DNA from: Balanoglossus misakiensis
Lineage: Eukaryota; Hemichordata
Length of the DNA stretch: 64,000 nucleotides
Reading direction: 5' to 3'
Assembly (NCBI GenBank): GCA_040954595.2
Contig: CM082581.2
Location: forward strand, 10,912,001-10,976,000
In this document: positions 37,345 to 50,600 of the stretch, piece by piece
Numbering within the stretch: the stretch's first letter is position 1
Layout: each line of letters begins with the position of its first letter
Notes under the pieces: generated by a model
What the model was told of the DNA's origin: nothing
Databases searched by the model: none
What the model saw: only the letters and a program-made list of their open reading frames with translations
Position numbers and translations under genes: made by a program

Positions 37345-38675
37345 TCTGATGTGCCACTTCATGTATCTCTGATGAGAGCTTTTATATTGTCGTGTAAATT
37401 GTATTTTATTCTATTCTTAAAATGAAAAGGTCATACACAGATGTAAAAACTTATAACTCCACAATGACTTCAGAAGAGAAAGTTTCACCTCAGCTGATGT
37501 ATTGGCTGAAAATTGTGCCTTTGACAAACTTAGTAGATTGTTGACTATGACGACAGCTGTTGCCCATTTTGCAGTATCATCGGCCGTTGATGTGATCCTG
37601 GTAAACCATGGTCACCTGTGTGGATAGTGGAAATCTGACCAATCAGAGACATTCGCTTTGGGTCCACCTGGAAGAATACTGCAACACCTTATTGACACGA
37701 GAACACCCATAGAAATATGACCATATGTAAATTAACAATATTAGGAGAAATCTGAACTTCATGCAGTTGATGTAACAGAATCTTGGACCTCTGATATCTT
37801 GGGCTATTTGCACGAACAAGCCATTTCAATGATTTTTTTATCTTTCTGGCCCATTTTAACTTTTATTTTTCATTGTCTGTCTCCTTGAATACCAAAATAC
37901 GATGGTGCAGTAGACGATAGAGATTTTGTAATCATGATCTGATACTTTGAATGAAATATTTTGACGGTTATTATGAACTTTTGTAACAAGCGATGGTGTT
38001 GCCTGGTTCCACTGCCAATGTGTAAACTTAGCATTTCTCAATATTTTAGATCAAAGTTAATAGTGTGACCAGTTTTTTTTTAAATCTTTATGTTCCAGTT
38101 TTATTTTCTTACATGTACATACTGTACTTCCATAGTGTGCTTGAATTGTGGAATAAAATCTGACAAGGAAACGTTCATCACAAGACTGACACAGTAAATC
38201 ACCACAAATCTTACCAACTACATATTAAGAATTCTCAATTTTGGTAGATATGGTTTGACCTATGTCAAAAAAAAATTGAAGTGGTAAATTCACTGAGAGT
38301 GCTCTCATTAAATTTTATAAACTCTAATCTGCAGCATCTAATTGGAATGTCATGATGCCTGGATGGGTGGTCTTATACTGTGTATTATCTTTGTGTGTCT
38401 GTGATGAATAGCATCCTACAAGCGTAAATGTTTGGTAGTGTTTTTTTTCCAATGAATATTGGAGCCCTCATACATGGAACATGCAGAAGAGACATGGAGT
38501 TTTGTCGATTCCACTCAAGGAAACTGACTTGATGCCCACTGGATGGCGTACATCTTTCCTTTCCGCACCCAAGTAAGTGTATAAATTATCTAGTAGCTAT
38601 GTCAACGAGTTCCATAATCGGGTGTCCTATTTCGGGTATGTTCGGGAGACACTCGGGTGTATGCTAATTTTCAAC
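37345..38675. other. NCAPH 3' untranslated region and attractin 5' region
   Basis: The first part (to about 38180) is AT-rich and should be NCAPH 3' untranslated sequence. The last few hundred bases before 38676 must contain the attractin promoter and 5' untranslated region. The frame of the first attractin exon stays open upstream to 38577, but the ATG at 38676 has the best context. I see no other coding signal. Confidence 0.55.
38152..38157 (+). promoter_or_regulatory. Candidate polyadenylation signal for NCAPH
   Basis: An AATAAA hexamer about 810 nt past the NCAPH stop, before the attractin start. It predicts a moderately long 3' untranslated region. Confidence 0.5.
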
Positions 38676-41600
38676 ATGGCGGACGTAATGAAGCTAGATT
38701 TTTTCTTGGCTAAGTCAAAATTTAGGAGTGTAGAAGTAGGATGGAAGAAATTTTTCGCGGGTCTCTTAATTTTTCACACAGTTTTAAATATTGCTCACGT
38801 AAGTGGCTGTTCAAATGACTCGGAATGCCACCGTGGGACTTGTGTAGACGAAGATTGTGTGTGCGATCAGGGATGGACTGGTGAAGACTGTAGTCATTGC
38901 GGAGGCAGAGTGAAGTAAGTCGTAGAACTAGTCATGTACAGTACTAGTATACTGTAAACAACGTAACGTGTGAACCGAACCGGTGTAACTTATCATCTGC
39001 CGGTGTGATAGTGTTAGTAAAATTTTAAAAAAACTGAAAATAACCGGTGTTTTCGTGCTCCTCTGCAATGTTTGTGTTGTCAACATTTGTGGGATGCAAT
39101 GATTCAATTGATTGGTCGTCATCACAGACACGACTCACTGATCTAGCTCGTATGTCGTCATAAAATCGCGTTTAGTTAAAAGATTTAATCCGTAGGTGTA
39201 TTAAAAAAAGGTGTGAGTTTATTTTCTTTAACATAAACGAGTGGTACCAACTGTCACTTCGTCATATTAATGTGACCTGGGCGAGTACACATTGAACTCT
39301 GTATTATAATACAGACACTTCCGGCTTTGTCATGGCACAAGCATCGTCACAAGTGGAACAAAACAAACCATTAACCCGACCCCACAGGGATGTATTGTCA
39401 TGTTAATTATTGACTTGTCTCACACTTTTAAGGGGTCACAAAACCATCCTTAAATGTAAACAAATAATACTCCATAATTGAAAGTAAACAACTCATTTAA
39501 AGGGGCCATGTCACCAGGGAAACATTCAAAGGACTATTATTATTATTACTTCCCTGATGTGGGTTGTAAATATTTGTGGGCTAAAAAGACTGAGCAAGAC
39601 GTACTTTCATGGCAATGTAAAATGATTGTGTTGTGGTCGCTGTGATGCCAGTGCACACTAGCCCAGAGACCAGGGCGTCGAAAAGAGATCGACGCCCTGG
39701 TCTCCGGGCTAAGTACACACTCGTGCACCAAACATTAACATACAGAAATGTTATGTTTTCTGGTCAAAAGTCATGCTCTGAACTAACCACGCCAATAAAA
39801 GTCAGTCAGCGAGAAGCACCTGTGTGATGAATTACGTATTACACAATGTCTGTGTCGAACTCACTTGATACGATAATATATCACGTTGCTGTTGCTTCAA
39901 GAAATATTGAGACTCTTGCCATAAATAACTTTGTTGATCATTTTGTAAGCCAGTGTCCATTTGTATACACGTATTGTGTTTGCAAGCCTGCATACCAGGA
40001 TTGCTTGGTGTGTGGAACATCTCTCACACAATAACAAGACAAAGTGGGTATAATGACAAGCAACCATAACAGATGGCATTCCTTTGGTTTGATCTTATAT
40101 ACGATATTTGTTCATGCAGTAAGTATGCCTTGGGGCTCAGGCGATACCGATTCAAAACTAATAACCAGATAGTCAGTAGTATTTTCCTGGCCTACGTGTA
40201 CTTTAGGTTCTTCTGTCTACCAATGCTTTTGAGTGACCTCATTGGAGTGAGAAATTGCTTTATGCAACTGGTTCGGGGACAAATTATTGATTATCAATAG
40301 TGAATAAAGCATAGAAAATGTGTGTTTTCGAGAACATGTAGGTTTATTGAAACCTCAGGCCTCTCTTGAGAATATTCCTCGTTCAGCCAATCCCTAATTG
40401 CAGGTCCTTTCTGGAGCTGGCTTTTTATGCCAGTGTCTCTTAATGCTATCTAATCCTAAATTAACCCCTACTTTCTCAATTAAATTTACTGATTCATTCA
40501 ACCTCAAGCCATCATCAGAATATTGCAATCACAGAATTCTGCCTTGATCGTGAGGTGATGACACATTTTGATTGATTTTTAAACAATGGTTAATTAGAGA
40601 CTTCTCATTGGTAGTGATTTCCTCGCTCCCGGACCCCCTGTGAATAAATTGCTAAAAGATTCGAAAGATGTTACATCCTGTCCTAATAGGTACTCAAGCA
40701 GAAGAACCATCAAATTCATATAAAAATGTCATTAAGGGCCATCATTGACCCAGACTGTGTGTTAAATCAACTTCGTTACTTATGGTTAGGTGTGAACAAA
40801 TGTATTCATATGAATCATGACATTTGGGACATGAAATGATATCTACCTGACCCAGTGTTCATTGAACCTGAAACTTATCATTTTCGTCATTTGCATGTAA
40901 ATTATTATTTTTCTGAAGAGCCTGGTGGGAGATCCTCACAAAACGAGCCATTTAAATGGAAAATATCTAGTAGTTTCAAGGGATCTGATAAACGACTTTT
41001 CTCGCTCCCAAATTACCCCCTTTGCAGGTGTGTTACGTATCAAGGTCACCAAGATTTTGACATACAGGACCTTAATATTTTAAAAGCAAGAGATGACATG
41101 AAACCCTTAATAATCAGTTGACTGAAATTTTCAAATGAACCCTGCGGTTTATATTCTGATCTGTTGAACTGTGGAAGAGTAAAATATAAACATGATGTCA
41201 TGTACATTTCAACGAACATGATTTCATATAACATTTCAACAGCTTTTCAGTATTAATTAAAAATGTATTGTCAGAAACATTAATGCACATATATCATGCT
41301 TCAGTGTTGGTAACTGCAGACCTGTGTGTGGAATTTTTCATAACATCGAAAAAATACTCAATTGACGAGAACAATATTCCCAATATAATAAAAATATGCA
41401 GACCAGTAGCTCTCATTTGGGAGTAATTGAAAACCTTGGTACAAATATCTCAATCTTGGAAAAGTCTATGCAATGCCTATAAATACAAAGCTGACATGTG
41501 TATAGGGTATTTATGAGACTGTTTTATGAGATTAAATTGTATAGCATGACAATAATTTGATGTGCAAATTATGTAAAGACAGATTAAACATTTATTGAAA

Positions 41601-44600
41601 GTTTCATCAAATATCCCTGGGCAAATTGTTAAATTCCTATAGTCATTCAATCGGTTGTACAAATATTTTTATTTCACAATGGTATGCCGAATATATCTGT
41701 AGCACAGAAAAACATTCCATGCCTGCAAGTGTAGCAGAACATGTGTTGTCTTGTAGCTTTGCTAAGAAAATGGCATAATTGTCATTTTAGTAGGCTCATT
41801 ACAGTTGTGACTGAGACTGCTTTTACTTGTAAGTTGAATGTGAAGTATTTCTATAAACGTTATATACACAGCTCTTGTGTGGTCAGCTGAATATTAAACT
41901 GAAGAATGTTGTGTTGTGTTAGTGCATTTACGTACATTGTTTTAAATACCTATAGTAATATTTGTGGGACTTCACCAGTGATAGTATACTGATTCTGCTA
42001 ATGACTGGATATGTTGTATTTTGCTTTTCAGTGAGGTTAATTTGATTTTATATTGTCATTTCTCCAGTGTGTTGACTCCTTGCAGTATTTTACAATTCAG
42101 TTTGTTGGCTTGGTAAATCTTGAAGAAAAAAATAAACGCATGTTCAATTTTGAGCGACCTTTTAAAATAATCTTGGAAATGTGACTTTTAACCCAGGCTT
42201 TGATTTAGTGCCAAATTGCAGATGACTGATAAGAAAGTGAATCAGTAAATGCTTTATTTTTAGACTGAAAAAAGTGTCCCCTGAGGCTTCGTGATAGCTT
42301 GGTATCTGTCTTTTCTTGTCTTTTTGTGTCTTTTCAGCAAAGCCCTAAAGGACAGAATAGATCCCTGGCAAGGCTCATGATATCATCGTATACAACTTGT
42401 ACAGTACAATTAAATTGCCAGTATTCTCTCCAGAGCAGATAAATAAATCCTCTTTTAGAAATAATTATTTATGCAAAGTAGCTGTCATGCCATCAAAAAA
42501 TGTCCCAGGAGAACAGCCATGCATATAGGTATAGGGTGTGTCAACCCACAGATACTCAAGAACTTGATTTTTCTTGAGGTATGTACATGTATGGTCAAAT
42601 ACATGTAGACATTGATAGTAGATGTATGGAAATCGACGCAAAATTTGATTTATGTATTATGTGGGCTTTTCAACTCAACACTTATTCAATTGTCAAATTA
42701 TGTATGTGACTAATGATATTGTTTGCCAGTTTGCCAAGGAACAGTAAGCCTGCATGTAATTACTATGACTACATGGGTAATTATTTTCATAAATGGGGCT
42801 TGCAGCCAGGGCAAATCATTGTCAAACCTAAAGATGAGTCTCTGTATCATTTAGTGGTCAAGCACACAGTTGCCAAGGGCAACACTTGAACACAGGGAGC
42901 GCAGGGAGTTTTGTGACGAGTTCCGTGGACAAGTGATACCGCGGTTCGTGTTCCATGTACGCTCTCACCAGGAGAGAGCAGTCATCAATATGCCAAGCAT
43001 GACTTCAGTGCGACTATATAGAAAAGAAATCAGGGGTAAAAATGGTAATGTAATTGCCATCACTGTACCACAGTCACGTTTATCTCTGTTGGAAGATATC
43101 TCTCAAGTACTGTGTCGTGTACATCAGCACATGAGTGCATGGTCTTTGAAAGTGACTCTAGCAGAAAATACCATAATTGTTTGGGCCTTGTGAGAAAGCA
43201 AATTTTAATTATATATGCATGTCTAATGTATTTAATTAAAAACATACTGCAGCAAAAGTCTTGTTTGAATCTGGAATTTATTTTTGCGGAATGGTTATCT
43301 TATTGTGGCTGGGTAATTTTGTGCATTAACATCTTTGCTACTTGAAAATTGTATGCAAGTTTCAAGTCACACACACACACACGCGTGTACACCCACATAC
43401 ATACCCACATACACCATACACAGGCATTGAAATGAAAATCATATCGTCATGGTTTGTACAAAGTCATTATGCAGGAAGCTGAAATTTGGTTTTCTGACAG
43501 TTGTCAACTGCTAACCGCTAACATTGCGTGCGAGTACAGTTAGCGTGTTGCCATGCATACACATCCATCCATGTGAAATGCTCTTTAACCTATATAATCA
43601 GGAATGAGCGAAAACTGCTGCACTGTCATTCTGCTCTTTTAAGCGCAGCAAACATGCAGCTGTCTTTTTTATGGGTAGATGTTTGAATTGCAGAATACAG
43701 TAGCTAGGCGTGTTCTGAATTTAGAGATGTCGGGAATTGACTGGGTTACGTCCAAGTGAACGCATCCTCTATGTGTGCAACAAACAATTGGTTTGGTTGC
43801 TGTGTATGTTTTGAAATGAATCTTTCATGTTTTAATATCTGAACCATGTGGAATTAGCATAGAATATCATCTTTTGATACTGATATCTTCACTCAGAAAT
43901 CAAAATCAGATTTTCATTTGCCAGGAATTAATCACCCACTTTTGGAACAAATATTCCGTCGCAGGTTGGTGGTGTACATTTAATACCTGTAGTGCGACTG
44001 CTGTGTTTTTGTCGGTTCACTGAGTCATCTGTGTGTGGGGTTCAGGTTGTGATGACAAAAAAATATTGGAATGAGTCCCTCGCCGTTGAATAAATTATTA
44101 TTGTTCAGACATTCTGTCTGTCGTGCTTATGAATTATCAATAGAATTGAACAAGGGGACTCGAGGCAGTCAGTGAGTCGCCATGGTAATGTAATATAGTA
44201 ACACTGCTGAACTGCTGAATGTAGTTTTAGACTCTTGGGGGGGGGGGGGGAAGATTCATATCAAGTTTTTTGTTTGTGTATATCACTTCAGAGTTTCACT
44301 GCTACTGACCATAGGTAGTTTGTGTTTCATAAAGAAATACCCAAAAGACATCATTATGTTCCCAGTCTTCATTTTATCATGATCAATTACTGGAATCGTG
44401 GTTGACTGATCCCAGTGGAACTGTAAATTTCCAGGGATCAGTAGAAAAAAACACTCTGCAAGATGTGATCTGGAAATTTCAGAGCTGCAGTAATTGTACA
44501 TGTATTGTACAGTTGTACACTTTTTGTGATTGATAATATTAGAAACAGTATATAAATGGACGTTAACGTTCAGTTTACTATTTTGCTTGATTTCAGGCTA

Positions 44601-47600
44601 GACTCACCTACAGGCTATATTATTGACAGCGTGGACGGTTATAAAGAAAAACATTCATGTACCTGGCTTATAGTTACTGAAGAGTAAGTATTTATACTGG
44701 TATATTCCTGGAAGCTTTTTTTCAAACCTAGTTCTAGTATATAGGGCAGAATAATACACCTGTATGATCTTCTTTTATCACACGTTGGAGCAAATAGTAT
44801 TAAAAAGATATAAAACCCGAGTATCTGCCAAGGACATCAGGAAATGTCAATTTACCTCAGCTGTATGCGTGTTGGCACTTGTAAGAAGGTCAACATTACC
44901 AGTTGTGTGAAGTGTGTCATTAAAGTCTGGAAACATTGCCCAGTGGCTATAGCTTGTAATTACTTGTGTCATTCAGCATCAAACAGCAGAACTCAGCAAC
45001 ATTAGTGTTTTCGCTTCTAGGGCTTTTACAATCAAGGAAATAGGTCTGTCAGCTGGCTATACACTGTCTGTGTGTCGTTATCTCACTGAATGTTACATAA
45101 AGAGTGGAAATCCTTGCACTTAATGTTTCATGCTTTTTTGGTTCTGTTAGATAATTTATCAGTGATTTAGAACTGGTGCTTTTTATTCACTGTGTGATTT
45201 ACCGCATACTAATTTCACATGGTTGAGGAAATAAAGTGCCGTATAATGTGTAAATAACATATGTTGGCAAATTGAGATCATCGATAGGAACAAGACCCTT
45301 TTCCAATTTCTGACTTTTCCAAATAACATATGGACATATAATTCCACACATTCACCGAGCCATTTTTTTGTTCACATGATATAAGGAGACATCTCAAAAC
45401 ACTTAAAATCTAGAACATCTACTTAATCAAGTTAATGTCAAACTTAGACACACATGGCCACCCTTCCTTTGACAGCATTCCTAAACTGGAAATCAGTATT
45501 TTGTTCCTATATGACAACAAATTCAATACATGACAGCTAAATTGCTAGATGATAGATTGAATACCACAAACTACATTGCTAATTTTAGACCACAACATAA
45601 AAAGCAGGAACCCAAATTGTGAAAATGTACAATTTCACAACTGTGTGATGAAAAGTAACCATGATGTCAGCCGTTTAAAGCCTCCAGTTAATGACTGTTC
45701 ACTTGCGAAAGAGAATTTATGATTATCACCATGTAACTTCATGAGACCAGGAAATTACAAGTCACATCAAAGCAGTCTTGTATGTGAAGTAATTCTCTGT
45801 GACCAATAGGGGCAGGCAGAGGAAAAACCGTGACAGCTCAATATTGCATTATACAAAGGCACTTTATTTCCTCAACAACATAAAAGTAGTGAACAGTAAA
45901 TCTTGCATCGTACATATATTTTATGTTTTAATTACAGACCAGATGCATTTATCAGGTTAAGATTTGAACATTTCGAAACTGAATGTTGCTGGGATTATTT
46001 AAATATCTACGATGGAGATGGTATGTTTTCACCCATGATAGCAGCGTATAGGTAAGCAGATGGCTTGTTCGAGTCAATGTGATGTTAGTGATCTGAAGTA
46101 TTCAATGTTGCTGGTGGATTGTAAGATTACTATTATGGTTGACAGACATTACAGGAACTGAGTGTGTACCTGGATGCAACATGTTGACATACTGGTACCC
46201 TGCATAATGACATTTGGATTGATTTGCTAAATTAGGCAGTCATGACAACTTCATCTTTTGTTTTCTAATTTAATGTACAGACTGGTAATGTACGAATTTT
46301 ACTCTTTCTCAAATTTAGTGGTGTTGTGGTCCCGTATGAAGATGACGGCAGCCTCAACTCATCATCATCAAAGCCAGAGGTTACAACATCATCGGGTTAT
46401 GCATATCTCCATTTTTACAGCGACGCAGCCCTCACCATGGTTGGATTCAATATTTCATACAGGTAAGGGAGAAAATTGAATCAACTAAATATGCAAAAAC
46501 ATTAAAGACTAAACTGCTGCATAATCTCAATATCCATGTGCAAGAATCTTGTACGATTGACTGATTCTTTACTATCAATCACGTGATCTGGCAATGCGTC
46601 CCATGGCGCAGTCATTTCCAGATGACGGGCAAGCAATATTTCGGCATCCAGTAAAAGTTTTTCCGAGTATGTTTTTACTTTAGAACCGCCAAACACATAA
46701 CATGTATCGGGTATGTTGCCTCATCAGCCTCATTGCATTTCGTCTGTGCAGTCTGCACCACGTAAGTCCACGTTGCTGAAGTTGCCCGTCATCTGGAAAT
46801 TTGAATGCGAACGTAACTGCCACCTGAACGCGTCTGACGTCATTTGATAGCGAAGAATCTAATCCCTGCCATTTTGTATTTCAGTGTGAACTCATGTCCA
46901 AGTAACTGCTCAGGGAACGGTGACTGTATAGACGCTGAGTGCGACTGCAATGGGGAGTGGAAGGGAGAAGCCTGCGATGTTCCAGTGTGTCCCAGTGATT
47001 GTGGAGACCATGGTCACTGCGATTATGCCATGAAAGAATGTGAATGCACAGACAGTTACAAAGGTACTGTGAAAAACACTCCACTTTTGTCAAGTTTAAG
47101 ATAATTGTAATAATACGCATCTTTATTGTAAGGTTCATAGGTCAAATGTATGGTTTTTAAAAGGCCAGTTAACTCTGCTTCATTTCTACTCTTTGTGAAT
47201 TTTTCACAGGTTATGAATGTGAGGTTTCGCCAACCAACGGGAGTTGGGCGGTTCTTGACGATGAGTTAACTCTTGGAAGAGCATCTCTTGCTGCCGTGGT
47301 GAAGAATGAATCGGTTCTGATTGTGGGTGGTTATCCGTTCACGTATCAAGATGCAGACTATGACTTTCTTGTACGGTAAGTTGATGGAAACGTCTTGTCT
47401 TGTCCTCTGGAAATGCAAGAATCATTGGAATGTTTCATCATTGTGTTGTTTTCGTTCAATGTATGGCAGGCAGAGCTTATCTTCTTACATACTCACAACT
47501 CAGATGAAACGCCGCTGTTTTTTTTTTGATCATCCGCTCCATATCTATGGAATGCACATATGAAGATTTGGTATATTTTCCAAGATACAGTAAAGTTTGC

Positions 47601-50600
47601 GATGTTCAGTTCATTTTTACATGTAGTTTTTGATGCATACATGTACATCCCTAAAATATTTCCTTTTTTGTCTTTGGCATTCATATTTTTTTGTAGATAT
47701 GATATAGATTCACAAGTGCACATGGCAGTTATTCCAGTTTCAGCAGAAGAGCCGATGATGAGATATGGTCATTCTGTGGTTCTTGACAGGGTAAGTCATC
47801 TGTCATTGACAGACGTGATCATCTGAAGGCAGCAGGACCCCAGTACTACCCTTGTTGTAATTGTGAGCTTCCAGTCTGTGTGATAAGATATCCGCTTATC
47901 AGGGCCAAATAATGTATTATGGAATTTAAAGCATCTGCAATTAATACAGCTTGTCTTCCGCCTAACCCCCCTACAATTCTGACAATATTTCAGGATCGAA
48001 TCATAATGTACGGTGGAACAGTAATCGAATCCTCCTCCAGCCGAGTGGTCAACGAACTCTGGTTTTTCAACATCACAACTGAATCCTGGGAAGAGTCTCA
48101 GGAGGGTCAAGATTCCAGACCCAATCTGAATGGTCACACTGCACATCTGGTGGATGACAAGATGGTCGTGATATTCGGTTACAGCCCCAAGTATGGTTAC
48201 ACCAACATGGTGCAAGAATATGATATAGGTGAGATTACTTATAGTTGAGCTCATGACCGTGGGCTGTCCTTTGGTCAGGTTCAAAGGTTCAATATACAGT
48301 AAAGGAATTAACGTGTCAGTGTGTTTGAGAGATATACTGCATTGAGAATTGCTGACCTGTTCCGTGGAATTATATATTACAGTAAGCGGACAGTGGTCTA
48401 TTTTGAAAACGACTGGTATTAATGTGAACGGAGCATATGCCCACAGCAGTGTCTATGATGAAGACAACGGGATGATCTATGTGTATGGTGGATACAAAGC
48501 TACGGACGTCTCCAACAACTACCTCTCAGATGAACTCTACGCGTATACCCCAAATCAAAAACACTGGTAAGTGTTTAATAGCACAGGCATATTTCACATC
48601 ATTTGTACAAGTTCTACTCTCTTTTCGGATATATTTATTTCTGATATTCTGTTTATTCCACATCCATATTGTTACTGTGAGCTTTTGAGCTGCATCTCAT
48701 ACCACAGTTTTCTCACCTCTGTTACAGGTCTGTCTTGGCTCCCAGCCAGGCCAGCTATGTATATTTACACAGTGCGGTGCTGATTGGTGGCATGATGTAC
48801 GTCTTTGGTGGGAATCCGCACAACGACACGTCTGAGAGCTCGGATAAGAAATGCTACTCCCCGGAACTGGCTGCCTATGACATACGTAAGTCCTGCATGC
48901 AACCAGTTGGATGGCAGACATTTTTATTTGATGAAGGAGTGGAAGGTGGGATCAGTAAATGCATTGCTCTGTTGCCTGAACAAGATCCACAGGTAGAAAA
49001 TTCATGGGTTTTCTGTGTGACAGAATCGTTATAATAGCATTAAGAATTCTCCCTTTTTCAGGATGTAACACATGGTCGCACCTTCCTTTAGAAAATGAAA
49101 TCTACACCGATTTGAGCCGATTTGGACACACAGCTGTCACATACAATGACAAAATGTACATTCTGAGTGGCTTCGATGGTGGTATGTTACAGGATGTTCC
49201 AATCTACACACCAGGTGAGCCGTTGATTTTAGAATCTTATTGTTTTTATCCAACTCATTATTTTGCATTGAGAGAAATAGCGTAATTGTCCCTTTCTGCC
49301 GTTGCTTGGAATGGCTTTCCGTGCGTGCGAGGGATGACCTTTTAATTTGACCCAACTGCCTACTAAGTCGGGATGCTCTTAGCGTCACTTAGCATTCAAC
49401 ACATGTCAAAGCACATGGCTCATTAGGCCTGAAGCCATTAGGAAGTGAAAGTGTCGCCTTTCTTGGGGCGAATTGACAGTCAAACTGTCATCGCAGTTCC
49501 GCTCGGAAGATGAATTCTGACTGGCGACAATCTTGTTTTCTGTGTCGGCTGCAACAGCAATTATTTTATGCAGCTGCTCTGGCTGTGTGCTGGTTCTTTA
49601 TTCTAAGAGTCTATCCATAATTGCGTGACTATATTAACTCGATATCACAAAAAGAAGCAAGAAGGAAGGATAATGCCTATCAGGCAGTTCTTTGTTAAAA
49701 AGCCATTGAATGATATTACCTGCAGTATTTAAGCTCCTAATGCAGTGAATTTTCTACACAAACTCGTGCTGACCCAAATTTCTTGTCTTGATGACAGGTG
49801 ACTGCACTGCATTCACAAATAAAGACGACTGTGTTGCTAGTAGTCCTGGTATCTCGTGTCTGTGGCTCTCATCGGAAGCCAAGTGTTACACCTACGCCAA
49901 TAGTGATCCCAATGGCCTCCATGAGATCAAAGATTGCCCGGAACCCACAGGTAAGTTTTCATAATACGACTTCCATCAAAACTCAAAGAGAACTTAAAAT
50001 GTAAGATTTGATTCCAACAGTGTGTTATCGCTTTGATAACTTGCCGTAATGTTTTCTGCCATAATGTGTTACTGACCGCACTTGTTGTTCATGCCAACAG
50101 ATAACACCCAGTGTGAGGTACACGACGACTGCAACAGCTGCACCCTGACTTACGGCTGCAGCTGGTGTGGTGGCGACGAGCCGGAATGCTCGGCCAACTG
50201 TGATTCGGATGTAAGTGATTGTTTATCTTAACATACTGATTGATTGATTGATTGATTGACTGATTGATTGATTAATTGGCTGAATGACTGACTGACGTAC
50301 AGAGAGAGGCAGGCTCAGACAGACTAAGTAACAAATATTGTCAGACACACACAAACGTATGATGTTTGAGAATGTTGCAGCAACATTGCAGATCATCAGT
50401 TTGACTTGCACATCATACTGCTCATCTGAATTACACTGCCGCAAGTAAATGTTAACCCATCTTGTCACTTTTCTTTCAGGCCAATGACGTTTGTACTGGT
50501 GACGACTTCCCCTGCAGAAAGTACTATACTTGTGATTCCTGTCAACTCAATGGTGAAGAGTGTCACTGGAATGGACTGGAGTGCAGAGAGAAAAGAACAA

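Larger units (their letters stand above)
38915..44596 (+). other. First intron of attractin (5.7 kb)
   Basis: The largest intron in the window, with GT-AG ends. It contains a 51-bp hairpin at 39660-39710, an (AC)7 run at 43369-43382 with degenerate CATA/CCACATA repeats after it, and a 14-G tract at 44237-44250. A 107-codon open frame at 42870-43193 has no recognisable domain. I find no internal coding exon with compatible phase. Confidence 0.7.

Noticed and set aside
38577-38675. Longer N-terminus for attractin starting at 38577
   Set aside because: The upstream codon is GTG; the ATG at 38676 has a strong context and leads directly into the signal segment.
42870-43193. 107-codon open frame inside attractin intron 1
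   Set aside because: No match to retroelement or other protein motifs, and no compatible splice phase with neighbouring attractin exons.
46502-46696. 64-codon minus-strand frame in an attractin intron
   Set aside because: It looks protein-like at a glance, but no family is recognisable and it overlaps an inverted repeat arm; chance is as likely.
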